From contig CAZGDR010000035.1 in assembly GCA_964524755.1 (NCBI GenBank), forward strand, positions 1 through 19,198: a DNA stretch of 19,198 bases. The letters are read 5' to 3'. The notes under the pieces are model-generated. The model was given only the letters and a program-made list of their open reading frames with translations. It searched no databases and had not been told where the DNA came from. This DNA is from JAQVOO01 sp964524755 (GTDB lineage: Bacteria > Spirochaetota > Spirochaetia > Sphaerochaetales > Sphaerochaetaceae). Within the stretch, counting starts at the first letter, position 1. Each line of letters begins with the position of its first letter. Positions 13,852 to 19,198 of this stretch are shown piece by piece. A program made the position numbers and the translations under genes.

Positions 13852-15183
13852 CTACATACCCATGTGTTTCAACATTGAAGCTTGGTATTTTTTATTCTTT
13901 GCGAACTTTTTCATAGTAAGCCGCATTTTTTCAAACTTTTTAATCATCCGATTTACATCGTATACTGCAGTTCCACTCCCCGCTGCAATTCGTTTTCGGC
14001 GGGTCGGACCCAGTATACGGTAATTTGACCTTTCCGCATAGGTCATCGATTGGATTATTGCCTTTTCACGTGCTAATTCTGCGGTGTCAATATCATCTTC
14101 ACTTACAGTACCCTTTGCACCGGGAATCATATCGATAAGTTTGTCTATTGACCCCATCTTATTCATTCTCTCAATTTGGTCAAGATAATCGTGCAGGTCA
14201 AATGTATTTTTGGACATTTTTTCCTGCATCCGCTCTGCTTCGGCTACATCGATGGTTTCCTGGGCCTTTTCTACGAGAGAAACGACATCCCCCATTCCTA
14301 ATATACGGGAAGCCATCCGGTCAGGATAAAATGGTTCTAAATCTTCTGTCTTTTCACCAACACCAATAAACTTGATGGGTTTTCCCACAATTGAACGTAA
14401 CGATAGAGCTGCGCCACCCCGGGTGTCAGAATCGAATTTACTTAATATAACACCAGAGATACCAACTTTTTCTTCAAATTCTTGGGCAATCGTAACCGCA
14501 TTCTGCCCAGTCATGGCATCCGCTACAAATAAAGTCTCATCTGGAGTGATAGCACGATGGATGCGCATAATCTCATCCATCATCTTTTCATCTAGGTGCA
14601 TGCGTCCTGATGTATCAACGATCAAGACATTGTATTGTTCACTTTTGGCCTTAGCCAAAGCATTACGAGCTACCTTGACGGGATCTTTGGTCTCTTCGGT
14701 ATACACCGGAACATCAATCTGCTCCCCTAGTACCTGTAACTGTAAAACAGCAGCTGGGCGGACTAAGTCTGCCGCCACTAGCATTGGTCGGCGACCCTCT
14801 TTTTTAAGGCGCGCTGCGAGTTTGGCGGCGGTGGTGGTTTTACCAGAACCCTGTAATCCCATCATGAGAATAACGGAAGTAGTATCTGGGCCTTTCAGCT
14901 GTAAGTTCTGACTCTCTTCATCGCCAAGCAATTGTACCATTTTATCATAGATGATTTTTATAAATTGCTGGCCTGGATCTATAGATTTAAGCACCTTCTC
15001 ACCGGTAGCCTCTTCCATAGTCCGATTGATGAAACGACGGACGACACGAAGATTGACATCCGCTTCAAGCAATGCCATCTTAATCTCTTCGATTGCGTCT
15101 TGTATATTTTTCTCTGTTATTCTTGTCTTGCCGCTAAACGACCTGACAATTCCTGCAAATTTTTCACTTATTGAATCAAACAT
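13852..15183 (-). CDS. ffh: Signal recognition particle GTPase Ffh
   Basis: Protein subunit of the signal recognition particle, which with 4.5S RNA and FtsY delivers membrane proteins to the translocon. The 443-residue protein has the N domain (1-90), the G domain with GLQGSGKTTT (109-118), and a methionine-rich M domain (about 300-443) with the RNA-binding RIAAGSGTAVYDVN stretch (398-411). Two GTPase motifs differ from the common forms: DTSGR (190-194) instead of DTAGR, and SKFDSDTRGG (248-257) instead of TKxDGDARGG. Both are conservative and I believe occur in other spirochaetes. ATG 15183 has a GGATGGATA stretch just upstream, a weak ribosome site. It heads the ffh-to-rplS unit; its promoter overlaps the smc stop. 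The 4.5S RNA gene is not in the window. Confidence 0.97.
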   Translation of the reverse strand: MFDSISEKFAGIVRSFSGKTRITEKNIQDAIEEIKMALLEADVNLRVVRRFINRTMEEATGEKVLKSIDPGQQFIKIIYDKMVQLLGDEESQNLQLKGPDTTSVILMMGLQGSGKTTTAAKLAARLKKEGRRPMLVAADLVRPAAVLQLQVLGEQIDVPVYTEETKDPVKVARNALAKAKSEQYNVLIVDTSGRMHLDEKMMDEIMRIHRAITPDETLFVADAMTGQNAVTIAQEFEEKVGISGVILSKFDSDTRGGAALSLRSIVGKPIKFIGVGEKTEDLEPFYPDRMASRILGMGDVVSLVEKAQETIDVAEAERMQEKMSKNTFDLHDYLDQIERMNKMGSIDKLIDMIPGAKGTVSEDDIDTAELAREKAIIQSMTYAERSNYRILGPTRRKRIAAGSGTAVYDVNRMIKKFEKMRLTMKKFAKNKKYQASMLKHMGM

Positions 15184-15217
15184 TATCCATCCACATTTAT
15201 CTTCGTTCCAGTAAAGA

Positions 15218-15247
15218 TTTATACTGTATTACCCAAACCAGTGTCAA
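15218..15247 (-). promoter_or_regulatory. Promoter of the ffh-rplS operon, overlapping the end of smc
   Basis: A perfect TTGACA (15247-15242), 18-base spacer and TATAAA (15223-15218, 5/6) on the minus strand. The smc stop codon TAA (15221-15219) is inside the -10 box. The start would be near 15211, giving a 28-base leader before ffh. It would allow the translation genes to be expressed well above smc. Confidence 0.6.
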
Positions 15248-18053
15248 CCTGTACTGAATGAATCACATCCTGATCGGCTTCCCAGCCCATCCGATAACTT
15301 ATTGCTTTTGATATTCCCCGTTCTTGCATGGTCACCCCTAAAAGGGTTTTTGAGCCCAAGACAGTATGTCTATTATGGGTAATGATGATAAACTGGGAAT
15401 CAGCACTAAAATCTTCAAGCACATTCAAAAAGAACCCTATATTACGATCATCCAAGGATGCATCGATTTCATCTAGAATACAAAATGGAGAAGGTTTTAC
15501 TTTGTAGGTTGCAAAGAGCAAGGCTACCGCAGTCAAGGATTTCTCTCCACCTGACAAAGGGGCCAGACGATCGAGCTTTTTCCCTGGTGGTTGGGCCAAA
15601 ATATCGATACCGCTCTCCAAGACATTCTCAGGATCAAGCAAGCGTAACTCGGCTCGACCACCACCAAACATACGGTGGAACATTTCCTGAAAATTCACCC
15701 GTATCTTTTGGTACGAATCGAGGAATAGTTGTTCTGACCTCTTTTTGATCTCCTCTATTACCTGGGTAAGGTCTCTTTTAGCTTTCTCCAAATCATTCAT
15801 CTGATGAGATAAAAATTCATAGCGCTCTTTAATTTCAGCAAATTCCTCTTCAGCCATATGGTTAATATATCCCATCTGCTGGATTTGCTTTTTAATTCGT
15901 CCCAGGCGCTCCCGTAATATAGATACATCTTCTAGCTCGAGTTCAAGTCGCTCATCATATTCTTTTAAGCTCTTCCCATAAGTATCGAAAAAGGTCATAT
16001 AGACCCCTTGGACTTGTTCATTGATGGATTCAATATGATAACTAAGTTTATCGACGGTAGCCCGTAGTTCATGCAAATCAGTATAGCGTTGATTCATCTT
16101 GCCTCTTTCGCCGCTAATACGTTCGTTCTCCCGTTCAATAACCTCAATGATCTCCACTAATTGACCTTCTAGGGAATCCTTCTCTTCTTCAATGCGTTGT
16201 TGATCATCACGCACTTCAGCCATTTGATTAGTTGCCTGTGTAACTCGTTCACTAGCAACTTGAGCATCACGGAGAGCATCACTATGTAAGTATTCTTGCT
16301 CTAATCTATTTTTTTCTAAACTCTCAATTAGGTTCTTTATACTAACACTTCGGGTAGTATATTCTCCTAGGGAAACGCGTAACTGAGTTGAATGTTCCCG
16401 GTATTGTTCAAGTAACTCGACTAAATCAGCCTTTTCCTCACGCAGAGTTTGGATAGCCTCTCGGTGCTTGGTCATATTCGTACGTGAATTTAGTAATTGC
16501 TGATCTATGGTGTGCTTTTGGGTGATTATACCTTGTGGAGCAATAAATTCATCAATGAAATCGGGTAATGTTGCTCGGTAATGGTCAAAATGGCTTTTTA
16601 ATGATGCTACACTCTTCGCTAAATCATCAAACACCCGATTCCATTCTAGCACGACCGCTTCATTATCCGTTGTATTACCTTTTATAACCATCTGTAAGGT
16701 TTTACCATAGCCTTTTCTTTCTTGAAGGAGTTTGTGTAATTGTTCCAACCGTGCAAGAAAATCTGTTTCGGCCTTTTCGCGGGCAGCTAAGGAATATCCT
16801 TTCAGTTTGTCATCGAGCTCCACAAAAATCAGATCGATTAATTTTTGTAATGTATCCCCCAGTTCCTTTTGGGATTCTTCTTCTATTACAATAGCCTGTT
16901 CTCGTTCTTCAATTTCAGCATCGTGAGATTTAATCGATTCTTGAGTAATAAGGAGTTGTTTATCATGTTCTGCTATACGGACTTTTAGATCTTCTATTTT
17001 TTCAATTATAGATTCCGCAAAATCTCGTTGGTTTTCTAACTCTAATTCATCACGTTCAATGCGTTCAAGGATCTGTTGTGCCCTACCATCGGCCTCTTCT
17101 TTACTCCGCAAGAAATCACGATAGCGTTGTTTTAGTAATTCTAATTGATCCTTTTTTCCATTCAGTTGTTCTTCAAGGCGCTGAATACGAGTTTGAATAG
17201 TGACTCTTATTTCAGCCTGGCGACGTATTTCATTTTGCTCATTTTCCAAATATGCTGTCTTCTCTGCTATCTCATCCTTAAGTTGTGTGTATGCTTCTCG
17301 AGATGTTTCAATTTCTTTTGTTCGGTGGTCTCGAACTAATAGAAAGCTCTTTATTGTGGAGAGTTGTAAATCAACTTCAGTACTCGTTAGTTCTTTCTCT
17401 AATTCACGATATCGGATTACTTTAGAAGCTTGTGATTTACGGGTATCGTATTGCCGTTTAATCTCGCTTAACAGGGTTTCTACTTGTTCAATATTTTCTT
17501 CAGTTCGCTCTAATTTACGCCCCGCCTCTAAACTTTTCTGTTTATAGCGGGTAATACCAGCTGCTTCTTCAAAGATATAACGCCGGTCTTCGGGTCGATT
17601 ACTGAGAATTTGGTCAATTTTGCCTTGTTCCAAGATGGAGTAAGCTGTTTTGCCAATTCCAGTATCAAAGAATAGTTCACGGATATCACGCAGGCGAACT
17701 AAGTTGCGGTTTATGTAGAATTCACTCTCTCCTGTACGAAAGAGGCGCCTTTTTATCTCAACCTCAGCGTGTTCAATGGGTAACAGTCCATCTTCATTAC
17801 TAATAACTAAGGTGACTTCAGCCACATTTAAAGCTTTTCTAGCTTCGGTACCATTAAAGATCACATCTTCCATCTTTCCAGCCCGAAGGGTTTTTGTGGA
17901 TTGTTCTCCGAGTACCCATTTAATAGCATCAACAATATTACTCTTCCCACATCCATTTGGGCCGAGCAACGAAGTAATCCCGTCGGAAAATTCCAGACGG
18001 GTTTTATCAGCAAACGATTTAAATCCATATAATTCAAGGCTTTTTAGGAACAA
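15219..18053 (-). CDS. smc: Chromosome segregation ATPase SMC, short form with atypical centre
   Basis: SMC condenses and segregates chromosomes as a coiled-coil ATPase. I place the start at TTG 18053, which gives MFLKSLELYGFKSF, the standard SMC beginning, with GGGAG 6 bases upstream; the frame is open to 18167 but that part overlaps the promoter. The 944-residue protein has Walker A GPNGCGKS (31-38), the NRNLVRLRDI segment (116-125), the signature LSGGEK (833-838) and Walker B FCILDE (Asp861, Glu862), so the ATPase head is intact. Long heptad-like coils run about 165-400 and 520-780. The middle (about 405-520), where a hinge is expected, lacks the glycine-rich hinge pattern I know. Length is well below the usual 1150-1200 but, as I recall, above that of Borrelia P115 (about 815). 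scpA and scpB are not here. Confidence 0.95.
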   Translation of the reverse strand: MFLKSLELYGFKSFADKTRLEFSDGITSLLGPNGCGKSNIVDAIKWVLGEQSTKTLRAGKMEDVIFNGTEARKALNVAEVTLVISNEDGLLPIEHAEVEIKRRLFRTGESEFYINRNLVRLRDIRELFFDTGIGKTAYSILEQGKIDQILSNRPEDRRYIFEEAAGITRYKQKSLEAGRKLERTEENIEQVETLLSEIKRQYDTRKSQASKVIRYRELEKELTSTEVDLQLSTIKSFLLVRDHRTKEIETSREAYTQLKDEIAEKTAYLENEQNEIRRQAEIRVTIQTRIQRLEEQLNGKKDQLELLKQRYRDFLRSKEEADGRAQQILERIERDELELENQRDFAESIIEKIEDLKVRIAEHDKQLLITQESIKSHDAEIEEREQAIVIEEESQKELGDTLQKLIDLIFVELDDKLKGYSLAAREKAETDFLARLEQLHKLLQERKGYGKTLQMVIKGNTTDNEAVVLEWNRVFDDLAKSVASLKSHFDHYRATLPDFIDEFIAPQGIITQKHTIDQQLLNSRTNMTKHREAIQTLREEKADLVELLEQYREHSTQLRVSLGEYTTRSVSIKNLIESLEKNRLEQEYLHSDALRDAQVASERVTQATNQMAEVRDDQQRIEEEKDSLEGQLVEIIEVIERENERISGERGKMNQRYTDLHELRATVDKLSYHIESINEQVQGVYMTFFDTYGKSLKEYDERLELELEDVSILRERLGRIKKQIQQMGYINHMAEEEFAEIKERYEFLSHQMNDLEKAKRDLTQVIEEIKKRSEQLFLDSYQKIRVNFQEMFHRMFGGGRAELRLLDPENVLESGIDILAQPPGKKLDRLAPLSGGEKSLTAVALLFATYKVKPSPFCILDEIDASLDDRNIGFFLNVLEDFSADSQFIIITHNRHTVLGSKTLLGVTMQERGISKAISYRMGWEADQDVIHSVQVDTGLGNTV

Positions 18054-18096
18054 TGAATTCTCCCACTGTTGCAGCATACATTGAAGCAGAAAGCTC

Positions 18097-18130
18097 TTGT
18101 TCACACCTTGAACAAAGGCTAGACTGTCTA
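18097..18130 (-). promoter_or_regulatory. Two dyad elements in the smc leader
   Basis: TTGTTCA (18097-18103) and TGAACAA (18109-18115) form a perfect 7-bp inverted repeat around 5 bases, and TAGAC-T-GTCTA (18120-18130) is an 11-base palindrome at the predicted smc start site. Either could be an operator; the first could also fold as an RNA hairpin about 45 bases before the TTG start. No regulator is identified. The half-sites are in the reverse order of a Bacillus LexA box. Confidence 0.4.
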
Positions 18131-18138
18131 CATCTAGG

Positions 18139-18167
18139 AGTATAACATACAAGCTCTTAATTGACAA
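18139..18167 (-). promoter_or_regulatory. smc promoter
   Basis: TTGTCA (18167-18162, 5/6), 17-base spacer and TATACT (18144-18139, 5/6) on the minus strand, with a start near 18131 and a leader of about 78 bases. Its -35 box occupies the same bases as the -35 of the divergent rnhB promoter. Its presence inside the upstream extension of the smc frame argues against any start above 18130. Confidence 0.65.
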
Positions 18168-18189
18168 ATTACCTCGACATCTTTACCCT
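18161..18189 (+). promoter_or_regulatory. Candidate rnhB promoter, possibly leaderless
   Basis: A perfect TTGACA (18161-18166), 17-base spacer and TACCCT (18184-18189, 3/6) end 6 bases before the rnhB ATG. The region before the ATG is pyrimidine-rich and holds no Shine-Dalgarno, which fits a transcript beginning at the ATG. Confidence 0.4.
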
Positions 18190-18195
18190 CTACCT

Positions 18196-18750
18196 ATGAT
18201 TCAAATATGTGGTATTGATGAAGCAGGGCGAGGCCCCATAGCTGGGCCTGTTTGTGCAGCAGCTGTTATACTCCCCAAAGACTTCCCTTTTGAGATATTG
18301 GCTGACTCAAAAAAATTAAGTCAGAAGAAACGAGAACAAGCTGAAATTAAAATTAAAGAACTCGCTTTAGCGTGGTCAGTTGCCTGGGCAAGTAATAGGG
18401 AAATAGATCAAGTGAACATTCTCCAAGCCACTCTCAATGCCATGCAGCGGGCATTTCATAAAATTGAGAAGAGTAGCATTGCATGTGATCTAGTGCTTAT
18501 TGATGGTAACAAAACACCAGACATCAATGCTCCCTGTCAAGCTATCATAAAAGGGGATGATAGTGTCTTTGAAATCATGGCCGCTTCTATTTTAGCCAAA
18601 ACGGCTCGCGATCGTCTCATGCAACACCTAGGGAAACGATATCCTCAATGGGGCTATGCCACCCATAAAGGATATCCTACAAAAGCCCACAAACAAGCTT
18701 GCTATGAATTTGGGCCTAGCCCTATTCAGCGTCTTACGTTCCGCTATTAA
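18196..18750 (+). CDS. rnhB: Ribonuclease HII
   Basis: Cuts the RNA strand of RNA/DNA hybrids and starts removal of single ribonucleotides from DNA. The 184-residue protein begins MIQICGIDEAGRGPIAGPV, giving catalytic Asp8 and Glu9, with the other likely acidic residues at Asp103 (LIDGNK) and Asp121 (IKGD), and the family motif AASILAKTARDR (129-140). The C-terminal HKGYPTKAH is also typical. Length is slightly short of E. coli RnhB (198) but complete. There is no ribosome site before the ATG. The stop codon overlaps that of the convergent PUR gene within a shared TTAA (18747-18750). Adjacency to smc and a PUR protein matches Borrelia. Confidence 0.97.
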   Translation: MIQICGIDEAGRGPIAGPVCAAAVILPKDFPFEILADSKKLSQKKREQAEIKIKELALAWSVAWASNREIDQVNILQATLNAMQRAFHKIEKSSIACDLVLIDGNKTPDINAPCQAIIKGDDSVFEIMAASILAKTARDRLMQHLGKRYPQWGYATHKGYPTKAHKQACYEFGPSPIQRLTFRY

Positions 18751-18986
18751 GACTTACTTTGTTTTATGAAGTCGAGGGTCTTTTGAAATTCTTTGACAAA
18801 TTCCCCAAGGTCTTCTTGGTAGATTAAAATGGATTGACGGATGAATCGCCCTTCCCCACCCTCAGTGCCTTTACTCTCGACAATATTCAAGAATAAATCT
18901 CCATATACATTCTCTTTTACATTGAAAAAATACGTTCTATCCTTTGTATTCAACCTAGTTGAAAAAACTTCCCCACGAACTCCCAT
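18747..18986 (-). CDS. PUR-domain nucleic-acid-binding protein (BpuR-like)
   Basis: A 79-residue protein that fits a single PUR repeat: alternating beta strands (GEVFSTRLNTKDRTYFFNVK, 4-23; LFLNIVESK, 31-39; RFIRQSILIYQ, 47-57) followed by a C-terminal helix (DLGEFVKEFQKTLDFIKQ, 59-76). In Borrelia the single-PUR protein BpuR (BB0047, next to rnhB and smc as I recall) binds single-stranded RNA and DNA, affects outer-surface protein expression and controls its own mRNA. The ATG at 18986 has GAGG 6 bases upstream. The assignment rests on fold pattern plus gene context and was not checked by alignment. A promoter candidate lies about 150 bases upstream, so the mRNA may have a long leader. Confidence 0.8.
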   Translation of the reverse strand: MGVRGEVFSTRLNTKDRTYFFNVKENVYGDLFLNIVESKGTEGGEGRFIRQSILIYQEDLGEFVKEFQKTLDFIKQSKS

Positions 18987-19198
18987 CTCTTACCTCATAC
19001 ACTATTGCGGATTATTAGATTTCCCACAAAAGAAGACCGCATCCTTCCCTTCGCTCAACTACCAATAAACAAATCTACTCACTCTCATGCTCTATAGCCA
19101 CGAGTAAGCAACAATAACTTCACAACTCGTTACAACTTCATTTAATAGTTTTCTTACCGAGGTGTCAATGGAGCTCGCGCAAAACTGATATGAGAAAT
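18987..19198. other. Non-coding right end of window, upstream of the PUR gene
   Basis: No convincing gene is seen in these 212 bases. On the minus strand they hold the probable promoter (19140-19168) and a leader of about 147 bases with only very short frames (12 codons or so). The one longer plus-strand frame (18841-19068) is mostly the shadow of the PUR gene. No tRNA or terminator pattern was found. Confidence 0.6.
19140..19168 (-). promoter_or_regulatory. Candidate promoter of the PUR-domain gene
   Basis: A perfect TTGACA (19168-19163), 17-base spacer and TTAAAT (19145-19140, 4/6) on the minus strand give a start near 19133, about 147 bases before the PUR start codon. I found no better promoter closer to the gene. 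Confidence 0.45.

Noticed and set aside
14372..14911. 179-codon plus-strand open frame opposite ffh
   Set aside because: It lies wholly within ffh, whose protein is unmistakable; the frame's composition is that of a reverse shadow.
18097..18115. LexA (SOS) box before smc
   Set aside because: The half-sites are in GTTC...GAAC order with 7 bases between, the reverse of the Bacillus GAAC-N4-GTTC box, and it is not the E. coli CTGT-N8-ACAG form.
18054..18167. Longer SMC start at 18167 or ATG in between (18077 region)
   Set aside because: The extra residues do not resemble SMC, include the smc promoter, and lack a ribosome site; TTG 18053 has GGGAG at 6 bases and gives the standard N-terminus.
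18841..19068. 75-codon plus-strand open frame at the right end
   Set aside because: Most of it is the shadow of the PUR gene, it has no ribosome site and no family resemblance.
1..19198. Mobile elements, CRISPR arrays, defence systems, biosynthetic clusters
   Set aside because: All genes but two are recognisable housekeeping families in a conserved order; no integrase, transposase, phage gene, spaced repeats or att-like repeats were seen.

Overview
This window looks like part of a spirochaete chromosome (order Spirochaetales; genus not determined). The main reasons are: (i) the order smc - rnhB - small PUR-domain protein at the right end, which as I recall matches Borrelia burgdorferi BB0045-BB0047 (P115/SMC, RNase HII, BpuR); (ii) the run ffh-rpsP-khpA-rimM-trmD-rplS, then a zinc-finger protein, coaD-rpmF-acpP-rnc and cca, which resembles the BB0694-BB0706 block; (iii) a long IleRS of the eukaryote-like (IleRS2) type followed by a lipoprotein with a spirochaete-style lipobox; (iv) a short SMC with no recognisable canonical hinge. 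By eye the DNA is moderately A/T-leaning. There are no tRNA or rRNA genes, no CRISPR array, no insertion sequence and no phage gene. Gene order is compact and coding density very high; no gene-free stretch exceeds 300 bases.

Layout from left to right. aroB (minus, shikimate pathway) is divergent from a plus-strand pair, nifS-like cysteine desulfurase and thiI, a probable sulfur relay for 4-thiouridine in tRNA. These converge on a minus-strand operon of ileS, a lipoprotein and an FmdB-type zinc ribbon. ileS is divergent from cca (plus). cca converges on a long minus-strand block containing at least three transcription units: rpmF-acpP-rnc; a zinc-finger protein plus coaD; and ffh-rpsP-khpA-rimM-trmD-rplS, which ends at a clear intrinsic terminator (11671-11705). 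smc (minus) lies upstream and is divergent from rnhB (plus). The last gene, a PUR-domain nucleic-acid-binding protein (minus), meets rnhB tail to tail.

Functionally this is an RNA and translation island: tRNA charging (ileS), tRNA 3' end synthesis (cca), tRNA thiolation (nifS-like, thiI), tRNA methylation (trmD), ribosome assembly and proteins (rimM, rpsP, rplS, rpmF), RNA processing (rnc), protein targeting (ffh), plus chromosome maintenance (smc, rnhB, PUR protein) and cofactor or lipid precursors (coaD, acpP, aroB).

The most interesting non-gene signals are regulatory. aroB, the nifS-like gene and rnhB, all first genes at divergent junctions, have no Shine-Dalgarno sequence, and a promoter-like -35/-10 pair ends 6 bases before the ATG, so they may be leaderless; cca may be a fourth case. 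A perfect 10-bp stem-loop lies inside codons 12-25 of the RNase III gene, where it could be an autoregulatory cleavage site. The smc leader holds two dyads, and one TTGACAA element appears to serve as the -35 of two divergent promoters. I did not find a wholly new multi-gene system; the candidate novelties are the smc architecture, the unknown zinc-finger protein, the ileS-linked lipoprotein and these regulatory features.
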